From: Novosphingobium sp. KA1
Lineage (GTDB): Bacteria > Pseudomonadota > Alphaproteobacteria > Sphingomonadales > Sphingomonadaceae
NCBI RefSeq assembly: GCF_017309955.1
Contig: NZ_CP021247.1
Span: 2,195,001 to 2,259,000, forward strand
Direction of reading: 5' to 3'
DNA length: 64,000 nt
The notes beneath the pieces were generated by a model. It was not told where the DNA came from and made no database searches. It saw only the letters and a list, made by a program, of their open reading frames with translations. Position numbers and translations under genes: made by a program. Each line of letters begins with the position of its first letter. Position 1 is the stretch's first letter. Positions 36,043 to 43,661 of the stretch are shown in pieces.

Positions 36043-36327
36043 ATGCGTGATCCCGCAGCCGAATGGCTGAAACTGGCAAGCGAGAGTTACAGCCTCTGGG
36101 CCGATTCGATGATGGTGATCGGCATGCGCACCGCCGACATGATGACCGGCCGCGGCAGCAGCCACGAGAACCTGCGCATGGTGACCGAGAAAGTCGAGGC
36201 CAATGCCGAACTGGCCGCCAAGCTGTTCTGGGGCGGCCCGACCACGCCGGAGAAGGCCGCCCGCAAGGCCGTGGGCCACTATCGCAAGCGCGTCAGGGCC
36301 AATCGCAGGCGGCTTTCCAGGGGGTAA
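36043..36327 (+). CDS. 94-residue hypothetical protein
   Basis: A small helical protein (WLKLASESYSLWADSMMVIG, MVTEKVEANAELAAKLFWGG) with a very basic C-terminus (HYRKRVRANRRRLSRG). It looks phasin-like in helix character, but no family is claimed. A GGAG box precedes the ATG. Convergent with the PhnA-like gene. Confidence 0.65.
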   Translation: MRDPAAEWLKLASESYSLWADSMMVIGMRTADMMTGRGSSHENLRMVTEKVEANAELAAKLFWGGPTTPEKAARKAVGHYRKRVRANRRRLSRG

Positions 36328-36330
36328 GTA

Positions 36331-36639
36331 TCAGCGCTTGCGCACGAATTCCGCGCGCAGGACCAGGCCCTTGATGCCGGGATACTTGCAGTCGATCTCC
36401 TGGGCGTCGCCGGTCAGGCGGATCGAGGGGATCAGGGTGCCGCGCTTGAGCGTCTGGCCCGCGCCCTTGACGTCGAGATCCTTGATCAGCGTCACCGCAT
36501 CGCCGTCCGCCAGCAGGTTGCCCACCGCGTCGCGCACTTCGACGGTGTCCGCCGCCGCGCGCTTGGCGGCCAGTTCCGAGGCGGGCAGCCATTCGCCGCT
36601 CTCTTCGTCGTAGATGTAGTCTTCGTCGTCAGCCGACAT
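36331..36639 (-). CDS. PhnA/YjdM C-terminal-domain protein without zinc ribbon
   Basis: A 102-residue protein. Residues ~32-102 (DAVGNLLADGDAVTLIKDLD, VKGAGQTLKRGTLIPSIRL) match the PhnA_C beta domain of alkylphosphonate-utilisation protein YjdM/PhnA. The usual N-terminal zinc ribbon with paired cysteines is replaced by an acidic segment (MSADDEDYIYDEESGEWLPA) without cysteine. ATG 36639 was chosen; the longer reading lacks support. A role in phosphonate use is doubtful for this family. Confidence 0.78.
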   Translation of the reverse strand: MSADDEDYIYDEESGEWLPASELAAKRAAADTVEVRDAVGNLLADGDAVTLIKDLDVKGAGQTLKRGTLIPSIRLTGDAQEIDCKYPGIKGLVLRAEFVRKR

Positions 36640-36785
36640 GTCGTATTCTCCTGTTGGCAAGGCCCATGGCAGGACCAGCCCGGTTTGGCGAGTGTCATGA
36701 CAGCGCGGGGACAGGTCCGCATCCGGATTTATGTTCCTGCAGGGCAAGGATTTGCTATGCTGCTTGCAGGCAAACCGGGGGACAC

Positions 36786-36974
36786 ATGAAGCAGTCCAGC
36801 GAGAGTAACGAGTATTTCGGCCCGGCCGAGCAGGTGGTGCAGCATTCGGACATCGGCAGTTTCATGCCGGTGGGTTATTACCGGCCCATTCCCATCGTCT
36901 GGTTCGCGGGCGGCTGGTTCGTGCAGGTCGGCGCCTTGCTGCGCGCCCTGATCGCAGGCGGGACGAACGCCTAA
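36786..36974 (+). CDS. 62-residue hypothetical protein with hydrophobic C-terminus
   Basis: MKQSSESNEYFGPAEQVVQH... has a polar N-terminal half and a hydrophobic tail (PIPIVWFAGGWFVQVGALLR) that could insert in or lie on the membrane. GGGGGAC precedes the ATG at good spacing, which is why I prefer this start over an upstream reading. Family unknown. It lies 29 bp before the efflux pump gene on the same strand. Confidence 0.55.
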   Translation: MKQSSESNEYFGPAEQVVQHSDIGSFMPVGYYRPIPIVWFAGGWFVQVGALLRALIAGGTNA

Positions 36975-37003
36975 AAGGCTGGCGCTGGCTTCGCACATGC
37001 GGC

Positions 37004-38287
37004 ATGGGCGGTGGCATGCGTTCCCCCGATGCCCAGTCCGACCGCTTCCCGATGGGGGAAGTGGAGTTCGTTGCCCTGATGGCCTCGCTCCAGGCGCTGA
37101 TGGCGCTCTCGATCGATGTCATGTTGCCCGCGCTCGGCGCGATTTCGCGCGACCTGCATCTGGCCGATCCGAACAGCCGCCAGCTGATCGTCGGCGTCTT
37201 CCTGATCTGCTCGGGGCTCGGCTCGCTGTTTCCCGGCGCCCTGGCCGACCGCTTCGGGCGCCGCCCGGTGGTGCTGACCGCGATCGGCGCCTACATCGCG
37301 ACCGCCTTCCTCTGCGCGATCTCGGGCAGCTTCCTGCTGTTGCTGATCGCGCGCGGGTTCATGGGGGCGTTCTGTTCGGCGATGATGGTCATGCCGATGA
37401 CCATCCTGCGCGACCGTTTCGACGGCGACCGCATGGCCCGCACCCAGTCGCTGGTGGCGATGACGTTCATGGTCGTGCCGATGGTGGCGCCGATGATCGG
37501 CCAGACCGTGCTGCTGTTTGTCGGCTGGCGCTGGATCTTCGGGATCATGTGCACGATGGGGGTGCTGGTCTTCGCCTGGAGCTTCATGCGCCTGCCCGAG
37601 ACGCTCCACCCCGACTACCGCCAGCCGATCCAGCCGCGGGTGATCGGCGGCAACATGCTGCTGGCGCTCAGGGAGCGCTCCGCCTTCGGCTACTTCCTCG
37701 GCGCCGCCTTCGTGCAGGGGGCGCTGTTCGGCTACATCAATTCGGCGCAGCAGCTGGTGGGCGAGCACTTCGGCGCCGGCACTTTCTTCCCGGTGATCTT
37801 CGGCGGCATGGCGCTGGTCATGGCCTGCTCGAACTTCCTCAATTCGCGCATCGTCGAGAAGTTCGGCGCCCGCCGCGTCTCGCACACGGCGCTGCTGTGC
37901 TACATCCTGTTTGCCGCCGTGCACCTTGTCTTCGCGATGCGCGGCGAGAGCATCTGGGCCTTCATCCCGCTGATGACGGTGACGATGTGCATGATGAGTT
38001 TCATCGGCGCGAACTTCCAGGCGATCTCGCTCCAGCCCTTCGCGCGGATCGCGGGGGCGGCGGCCTCGGTCATGTCGTTCGTGCGCACGGTGCTGGGCGC
38101 GGCGCTGGGGTCGCTGATCGGGCAGGCCTACGACGGCACCGCGCGGCCGATCCTGGGGGCGATGGTGGTCTGCGGGCTGACCGGACTGGTGCTGGTGCTC
38201 TATTCCGAGCGTGGTCGCCTGTTCCGCCGGGTCAATCCGCCGGGCTTCTACAAGGCGCATCCGCCGTCGGCGGGGCATGAGTTCTGA
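37004..38287 (+). CDS. Bcr/CflA-type MFS drug-efflux transporter
   Basis: A 427-residue transporter with 12 predicted membrane segments. The loop 2-3 motif is GALADRFGRRPVVL, the first helix IDVMLPALGAISRDL is typical of DHA1 Bcr/CflA pumps, and the MVVPMVAPMIGQTVL region matches the antiporter motif C area. Substrate unknown (bicyclomycin, chloramphenicol or other). Possible starts are ATG 37004, 37016 or 37052. A terminator follows. Confidence 0.88.
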   Translation: MGGGMRSPDAQSDRFPMGEVEFVALMASLQALMALSIDVMLPALGAISRDLHLADPNSRQLIVGVFLICSGLGSLFPGALADRFGRRPVVLTAIGAYIATAFLCAISGSFLLLLIARGFMGAFCSAMMVMPMTILRDRFDGDRMARTQSLVAMTFMVVPMVAPMIGQTVLLFVGWRWIFGIMCTMGVLVFAWSFMRLPETLHPDYRQPIQPRVIGGNMLLALRERSAFGYFLGAAFVQGALFGYINSAQQLVGEHFGAGTFFPVIFGGMALVMACSNFLNSRIVEKFGARRVSHTALLCYILFAAVHLVFAMRGESIWAFIPLMTVTMCMMSFIGANFQAISLQPFARIAGAAASVMSFVRTVLGAALGSLIGQAYDGTARPILGAMVVCGLTGLVLVLYSERGRLFRRVNPPGFYKAHPPSAGHEF

Positions 38288-38297
38288 CAGGGGATTT

Positions 38298-38324
38298 TCG
38301 GGGGCGCGTGGCCCCCGATTTTCC
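38298..38324 (+). terminator. rho-independent terminator after the MFS gene
   Basis: TCGGGGGC (38298-38305) / GCCCCCGA (38311-38318), loop GCGTG, followed by TTTTCC. It is 11 bp after the MFS stop and also separates it from the convergent small membrane-protein gene. Confidence 0.78.
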
Positions 38325-38336
38325 TTTCGGCGCTGG

Positions 38337-38483
38337 TCAGACCCTTCGTCCGCGGAACAGCTGGACCAGGCCGACCACGATGGCGACCACGAGCAGGACG
38401 TGGATCAGCGCGCTCGACACATGGAACACGACAAAGCCGAGCAGCCACAGCACGATGAGAATGGCAGCGATGGTGAAAAGCAT
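38337..38483 (-). CDS. 48-residue lmo0937-type small membrane protein
   Basis: On the minus strand an ATG at 38483, preceded by AAAGGAGAAG at ideal spacing, opens a 48-codon gene: MLFTIAAILIVLWLLGFVVF, a short polar turn, then a second hydrophobic helix ending in GLVQLFRGRRV. Two membrane helices and a basic tail match the lmo0937/DUF5670 family of tiny membrane proteins, often stress-related. Function unknown. It is shorter than usual gene-calling cut-offs. Confidence 0.8.
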   Translation of the reverse strand: MLFTIAAILIVLWLLGFVVFHVSSALIHVLLVVAIVVGLVQLFRGRRV

Positions 38484-38845
38484 GGCATCTTCTCCTTTGA
38501 GCGATCACGGGAGAAACGCGCAGGCGTCGTTATGGCTGCATGAAGACTTTGCGGCGCGCGCTATGTGCCCTGCGCACACGACTCGTCTCAGGCCGAGGGC
38601 GGACGGCAGATTGCCGCGGCGGGGCCGGTTGCCGCCGCGCGGGAGGCACGGCATGGTCCCGCCTGCGACCGCGAATCGCCCTTGGGCGTGTCTCGCTGCT
38701 GCTCTTCGGGTCCACCGGTTTCGATAAATTCCAGAATGAACCGTAACCGGGCCAGTTCAATCGGGCCCATCCCGTCTGGCCAATCCGGCCGAGGCGGGCC
38801 AGTCTCGTGCCTGCCATGCCGGCGAAGCGCTGCCTTGCGCGGATT
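38484..38845. other. 362-bp gap between small membrane protein and crtB
   Basis: A short reading at 38540-38746 exists but lacks a ribosome site and recognisable features. Near 38720-38760 there is a less GC-rich patch (TTTCGATAAATTCCAGAATG) that could be a promoter remnant. Nothing else can be supported. Confidence 0.5.
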
Positions 38846-39835
38846 TCAGTCGTGCAACCTGGCCGGATGGGCCTGCGCCAGCGCCGCCAGTTCGCGGCGG
38901 GAGAGCACCGGGCGTGAGGTTTCCGGATCGGGCACGCGGGGCGAGCGCGCCTCGGCCAGCGCCGTCCAGACATGGCCAAGCTTGTGCCAGCCGGAAATCT
39001 GCACGCGGTGGTCCCAGGCATGGGCGCCCAGCCTCTCCACCTCGCGGGCGATCTCGCCGTAGATGCCGGCGGCGGAGAGCACTGCCCAGCGCTGGCGGAA
39101 CTGCAGGCGCGCGGCGCCGACGCGGGCGGAATCCTCGTATTCGCGGGCCAGCGCGCAGGCCTGCGCGACCATCGGCACCAGCGCGCCGCGGTAGTGCGGC
39201 TTGGTCACTTCGCCGGGCGGAATGTCGGCCTCGGCCAGCCATTCGACCGGCAGGTAGCAGCGCCCGTTGGCATCGTCTTCCCAGACGTCACGCACGATAT
39301 TGGCGAGCTGGAAGGCAATGCCGAGGTCGCAGGCGCGGTCGAGCGTGTCCTGGTCCTCGGGCGAGACCCCCATGACCAGCGCCATCATCACCCCCACGGC
39401 GCCGGCGACATGGTAGCAGTAGCGCAGCATGTCCGCCTCGCTGCGCGGGCGCCAGTCGTCGGCGTCGAGCGCGAAGCCGGCCAGCACGTCCTCGACCAGG
39501 GCATCGGTGATCGGCACTTCGCGGCGCAACTGGGCGAGCGCGTCGAAGGCCGGGGTGCCGGTGCTTTCGCCCGCCATGGCGAGTTCGGTGAGGGTGCGGA
39601 TCGTCGCCAGCCGGTCCTGCGGGGCGAGCCGGTTGCCGAGGCGGACCGGGGCGGCGGCGCGGCCATGGTCCTGCTCGTCGGCGATGTCGTCGCAGGCGCG
39701 GCACCAGGCATAGAGCAGCCAGACCCGCTCGCGCGTGGCACGGTCGAACAGCCGGCTGGCCGCGGCAAAGCTCTTCGAGCCCTTGCGGATCGAGCGGTGC
39801 GCGGAGCGGACCAGTGCGGAGCGGGTGGCTGGCAT
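38846..39835 (-). CDS. crtB: phytoene synthase
   Basis: A 329-residue enzyme that condenses two geranylgeranyl diphosphates to phytoene. The two aspartate-rich motifs are WCRACDDIADEQD and NIVRDVWEDDANGRCYLP, and IAFQLANIVRD is the trans-isoprenyl diphosphate synthase signature. Last gene of the minus-strand carotenoid operon, 22 bp after the LOG gene. Confidence 0.95.
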   Translation of the reverse strand: MPATRSALVRSAHRSIRKGSKSFAAASRLFDRATRERVWLLYAWCRACDDIADEQDHGRAAAPVRLGNRLAPQDRLATIRTLTELAMAGESTGTPAFDALAQLRREVPITDALVEDVLAGFALDADDWRPRSEADMLRYCYHVAGAVGVMMALVMGVSPEDQDTLDRACDLGIAFQLANIVRDVWEDDANGRCYLPVEWLAEADIPPGEVTKPHYRGALVPMVAQACALAREYEDSARVGAARLQFRQRWAVLSAAGIYGEIAREVERLGAHAWDHRVQISGWHKLGHVWTALAEARSPRVPDPETSRPVLSRRELAALAQAHPARLHD

Positions 39836-39857
39836 GTCGTCTGTCGCCCGGGACGCC

Positions 39858-40454
39858 TCAGAGCGTCTTGGGGTCCATCTTCACGATCGGCACGATCGGC
39901 TCGTGCGCGGCCATGCGGCCGAGCAGCGATTCGAGGTCGGTGTCGTCGATGATGATGCCCTGGTGGGCGGGGCGCACGAAGCCGACTTCGCCCATGTGGC
40001 GGTTGAAGGCCAGCAGCATGTCGTAGAACCCGAAGGCATTGAGCACGCCGACCGGCTTGTCGTGATAGCCCAGCTGCGACCAGCTGACCGCTTCCCACAG
40101 CTCGTCCATGGTGCCCACGCCCCCGGGGATGACCACGAAGCCGTCCGACAGGCGGGTGAACTCGGCCTTGCGCTCGTGCATGGTCGCAACGACGTGGAGT
40201 TCGGTGCAGTCGTGGTTGGCCACTTCGCCGCCGCGTCCGTTACCGCCGACCAGCGCCTCGGGAATGATGCCGATCACTTCGCCGCCTTCGGCCAGCGCGC
40301 CGGCCGCCACCGCGCCCATCAGGCCAAGGCGGCCGCCGCCGTAGACGACGCCGATGCCCTTCTTGGCCAGCGTCGCGCCGACTTCGCGGGCGAGTTCGAT
40401 GTAGCGGGGATCGGCGGGGGTGGCCGAACCGCAGTAGACGGCAAGACGCTTCAT
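39858..40454 (-). CDS. LOG-family (TIGR00730) Rossmann-fold protein
   Basis: A 198-residue protein. VYCGSATPADPRYIELAREV at the start, GVVYGGGRLGLMGAVA, and the catalytic motif PGGVGTMDELWEA of LOG-type phosphoribohydrolases that hydrolyse (cytokinin) riboside 5'-monophosphates. Its bacterial role is probably nucleotide salvage or house-cleaning. It starts one base after the DUF1851 gene stop and lies inside the carotenoid operon, which has no obvious biochemical reason. Confidence 0.88.
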   Translation of the reverse strand: MKRLAVYCGSATPADPRYIELAREVGATLAKKGIGVVYGGGRLGLMGAVAAGALAEGGEVIGIIPEALVGGNGRGGEVANHDCTELHVVATMHERKAEFTRLSDGFVVIPGGVGTMDELWEAVSWSQLGYHDKPVGVLNAFGFYDMLLAFNRHMGEVGFVRPAHQGIIIDDTDLESLLGRMAAHEPIVPIVKMDPKTL

Positions 40455-40455
40455 G

Positions 40456-40893
40456 TCAGTCGATAACCTTCAGTTGCACCTGCGCACCCTCCGGCAGATC
40501 CTGGGTCTGCCGGGCAAGGTCGCCGGTAAGATAGATCAGTTTCACGAAATCGATTCGGATCAGGTTTTCGTGCGCATAGTCCCCGGCGAGCATCGCCGGA
40601 AGCGTGAGACTGTAGACTTCCCCAGGCGCGGGCGGGCCGAGCCGCGCCGCCGCCGCATCGACCAGCGCATCGGCGCGCCAGATCGCCCCGGTTTCCTCCA
40701 GCGCCATGTGCGCCTGCGCCGCCGCCTCGTCGCCCAGCCGGGTAAGCGCGCCGAGGTCGGGGTCGAGATAGTGGTAGGCGCCGTCCGCATCGGTCACCAG
40801 CGCATGGCCCATCAGGCTGTGGGCGACGACTTCGGCAAAGGTCACCCCGGTCCAGCCCCAGGCGGCATTGAGTGCGTGGACCTCGCGGCTCAC
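40456..40893 (-). CDS. DUF1851 (Tdi1-like) domain protein within the crt operon
   Basis: A 145-residue protein: NAAWGWTGVTFAEVVAHSLM, HYLDPDLGALTRLGDEAAAQ and ENLIRIDFVKLIYLTGDLAR fit the DUF1851 domain, also found in T6SS immunity-type proteins such as Tdi1. The start is GTG at 40893, overlapping the crtI stop as GTGA; the reading continues far upstream only as an antisense artefact of crtI. No T6SS genes are nearby. Its position between crtI and the LOG gene makes it part of the carotenoid operon. Function unknown. Confidence 0.75.
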   Translation of the reverse strand: MSREVHALNAAWGWTGVTFAEVVAHSLMGHALVTDADGAYHYLDPDLGALTRLGDEAAAQAHMALEETGAIWRADALVDAAAARLGPPAPGEVYSLTLPAMLAGDYAHENLIRIDFVKLIYLTGDLARQTQDLPEGAQVQLKVID

Positions 40894-42368
40894 TTGAGGT
40901 CTGCCACCATCAGCCGCGCGGTTGCCCGCGCGCTGGCGACGACGCCGGGAATGCCCGCGCCGGGATGGGTGCCGGCGCCGACCAGGTAGAAGTTCTTCAG
41001 CTTGTCGTCGCGGTTGTGGCCGCGCAGCCAGGCGCTCTGCGTGAGCAGCGGCTCGAGGCTGAAGGCATTGCCCTTCCAGGCGCTGAAATCGGTCTCGAAA
41101 TCGCTCGGCGCATAGTGGAAGCTGGTGACCAGCCGGTCCTGCAGGTCGGGGATCAGGCGGCGGCTGACTTCGGCCAGCACCCGGCGTTCCAGCAGCGGGC
41201 CGACGTCCTTCCAGTCCACCGGCAGCTTGCCGAGGTTGGCGACCGGGACCAGCGCGTAGAACGTGCTCTTGCCGGGGGGCGCCATGGCGGGGTCGGTGAC
41301 GCTGGGATGGTGCAGGTAGATCGAGAAGTCGCGCGGCAGCACGCCGTGCTCGAAGATGTCCTCGAGCAGGCCCTTGTAGCGCGGCCCGAACAGCACCGAG
41401 TGGTGCGGGATGCCCGGCCAGGTGCCCTCGAGCCCGAAGTGGACAACAAAGACGCTGGGGGTGAAGCGCTTGCGGGCGAGCTTCCTGGCCATGTCCTGCC
41501 CGCGCGCGGTTCCCGCCAGCAGGTCGCGGTAGCTGTGCATGATGTCGCCGTTGCTGGCGACCGCGTCGAACCGGCCGCGCCAGCCGCTTTCGCATTCCAC
41601 TTCGCTGACATGGTCGCCGATGGTGTGGATCGCGGCCACCTTGTCGCCGAGCCGCACGGTGCCGCCGATACGCTCGAACTGGCGGGCCATGGCCTGCGCC
41701 AGCTTGTTGGTGCCGCCGCGCGCCCACCAGACGCCGCCGTCCTTCTCCAGCTTGTGGATCAGCGCGTAGATCGCGCTGGTGGTCATCGGGTTGCCGCCCA
41801 CCAGCAGGGTGTGGAACGAGAGCGCCTGGCGCAAGTGCTCGTCCTTCACGAAGTGCGAGACCATCGAATAGACCGAGCGCCAGGCCTGGTAGCGGGCCAG
41901 CGCCGGGGCGGCCTTCACCATGCTGGAAAAATCGAGGAAGGCCTCGTCGCCGAGCCGCACGTAGCCTTCCTGGTAGACACCCTCGGCGTAGCGCAGGAAT
42001 TCCTCGTAGCCGCCGATGTCCTGCGGGGCGACGCGGGTGATCTCCCGGCGCAGCGCGGCATCGTCGTTCGAATAGTCGAAGGTTACGCCGTCGGTCCAGT
42101 TGAGCCGGTAGAACGGCATGACCGGCATCAGCTCGATGTCGTCGGCGATGTCGTGCCCGGTCAGGGTCCACAAGTCGCGCAGCGAATTGGGGTCGGTGAT
42201 GACGGTGGGACCGGCATCGAAGGTGAAGCCCTCGCGCTGCCAGACCCCGGCGCGCCCGCCCACCATCTCGCGCGCCTCGACCAGCGTGGTCTCGATCCCC
42301 GCCGCCTGGAGCCGGATGGCAAGGGCAAGGCCGCCGAACCCGGCGCCGATGATGCAGGCTTTTTTCAC
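40890..42368 (-). CDS. crtI: phytoene desaturase
   Basis: A 492-residue FAD enzyme. The dinucleotide-binding start is ACIIGAGFGGLALAIRLQAA; VGGRAGVWQREGFTFDAGPT follows and the C-terminal FAD signature is FYLVGAGTHPGAGIPGV with SARATARLM. It converts phytoene to lycopene (or neurosporene). I place the start at GTG 42368, which overlaps the crtY TGA as GTGA and gives the standard family length; the upstream extension is crtY in another frame. Confidence 0.95.
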   Translation of the reverse strand: MKKACIIGAGFGGLALAIRLQAAGIETTLVEAREMVGGRAGVWQREGFTFDAGPTVITDPNSLRDLWTLTGHDIADDIELMPVMPFYRLNWTDGVTFDYSNDDAALRREITRVAPQDIGGYEEFLRYAEGVYQEGYVRLGDEAFLDFSSMVKAAPALARYQAWRSVYSMVSHFVKDEHLRQALSFHTLLVGGNPMTTSAIYALIHKLEKDGGVWWARGGTNKLAQAMARQFERIGGTVRLGDKVAAIHTIGDHVSEVECESGWRGRFDAVASNGDIMHSYRDLLAGTARGQDMARKLARKRFTPSVFVVHFGLEGTWPGIPHHSVLFGPRYKGLLEDIFEHGVLPRDFSIYLHHPSVTDPAMAPPGKSTFYALVPVANLGKLPVDWKDVGPLLERRVLAEVSRRLIPDLQDRLVTSFHYAPSDFETDFSAWKGNAFSLEPLLTQSAWLRGHNRDDKLKNFYLVGAGTHPGAGIPGVVASARATARLMVADLK

Positions 42369-43591
42369 AGCGATGTTCTCATTTTGGGGCCGAGGTCCGC
42401 CAGCGGGCGGCCCCCGCCCAGCAGGCTGGCGAGTGCGGCGCCCAGCGGCACCGGCGGCTTGCCGGCAAGCAGGCGCGCGCGGTCGGCCAGGGTCGACCGG
42501 CCGGCATAGAAACGCTCCACCAGCGGTTCCGGCAGGCGGTAGAAACGTTCGAGCACGCGCCAGCGCGCCTCGGGCGGCGCGGCGGCGAACAGCATGCGAG
42601 TCAACATCCGGTAGTAGCGCCCCCCGCGCCAGTGGTTTGCGGCCCATGCATGACCCGCCCTTCCTAGGCCGATGCCGGAGAACTTGTCGAGAGTGGTGAG
42701 GTACATGGCGAATCGCACGGCATCGGGAAACGAATAGGAGGTGAGCGGATGGATCAGTGCCGCGCGTGCTCCGGCGCGAAGGTCTGCGCCGCAGTCTCCG
42801 GCGGCCCAGAACGCCTCGAAATCCCCGGCTGCGATCACCGGCAGCACCCCGGTTTCCTCGTATTCCACCGCTTCCACCTGCCAGCCCGCGCCTTGCGCAT
42901 AGGCGGCGATCCGCTCGCGCAGCACCGGCAGGTCGAGCGCGGGGTCGTCGGCATAATAGGTGTCCTCGACAAAGACGGTGTCGGGCGAGAAGGGCAGGGC
43001 ATAGACAAAGCGGTAGCCGCCGACCTGTTCGACCCGCGCGTCCATCACCACCGGGCGTTCGAGGCCGTGGGGCGCCCTGGTGCGCAGCAGCTGGCCCGCG
43101 AATTTCTGCCAGCCACCGGCCATGTGCGGCAGGGCGCCGGCGCCCCGTGCGTCGATGATCGCCCCGGCGCGGATCGTGCGGCCATCGGCGAGCAGGACCT
43201 GCGATCCGTCGATCCCGCGCACCTCGGCGCCGGTCAGGATGGCCGCCTGCGGCAGCGCGGCGCGCAGGGCGGTGTCGAGCCGGGCGCTGGTGACGCTGGC
43301 ATAGGGCGCGGCGAGGCGGCGGGAAAAGCCGGGGAAATGGACGTCGTAGCCATCCCAGCGGGCGGCGATCAGCGGCTCCACCAGCGCGCGGCTTCTCTCC
43401 GCAAGATCGCCCGCAGGGTGATCGGCAAGGTCACTGGCAAAAAACGACCAGACGTGGTTGCCGCCCAGCCTCGCCCCGCGCTCGATCAGCCGCACGCGCA
43501 GTTCGGGGCGGTGCCGGGCCATGGCAAGCGCGATCAGCGAACCGGCAAGGCCGCCGCCGAGGATCGCGATATGGCAACTGGGATCATCCAT
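42365..43591 (-). CDS. crtY: lycopene beta-cyclase (CrtY type)
   Basis: A 408-residue flavoprotein with N-terminal HIAILGGGLAGSLIALAMAR, GGNHVWSFF (the GNHTWSFH-type motif of CrtY), FVYALPFSPDTVFVEDTYY, and HPLTSYSFPDAVRFA. It cyclises lycopene ends to beta-carotene. First gene of the crt operon, start ATG 43591. With crtI and crtB present and no crtZ/crtW/crtG in the window, the visible pathway ends at beta-carotene; nostoxanthin-type later steps must be encoded elsewhere, if present. Confidence 0.92.
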   Translation of the reverse strand: MDDPSCHIAILGGGLAGSLIALAMARHRPELRVRLIERGARLGGNHVWSFFASDLADHPAGDLAERSRALVEPLIAARWDGYDVHFPGFSRRLAAPYASVTSARLDTALRAALPQAAILTGAEVRGIDGSQVLLADGRTIRAGAIIDARGAGALPHMAGGWQKFAGQLLRTRAPHGLERPVVMDARVEQVGGYRFVYALPFSPDTVFVEDTYYADDPALDLPVLRERIAAYAQGAGWQVEAVEYEETGVLPVIAAGDFEAFWAAGDCGADLRAGARAALIHPLTSYSFPDAVRFAMYLTTLDKFSGIGLGRAGHAWAANHWRGGRYYRMLTRMLFAAAPPEARWRVLERFYRLPEPLVERFYAGRSTLADRARLLAGKPPVPLGAALASLLGGGRPLADLGPKMRTSL

Positions 43592-43661
43592 CGCGCGAGG
43601 TCTAGGGGGCTGCGCGCTGCATCGCAACGTCGCAAGTCGCCAGCCGGCGCGTTCGCCATCG

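Noticed and set aside
38540..38746. Plus-strand reading of 68 codons starting MKTLRRALCALRT
   Set aside because: No ribosome site, and the Arg/Gly-rich translation looks like random GC-rich sequence.
40894..42171. Upstream extension of the DUF1851 reading frame
   Set aside because: It overlaps crtI in another frame; only the part after the GTG at 40893 looks like protein, and the GTGA junction supports that start.
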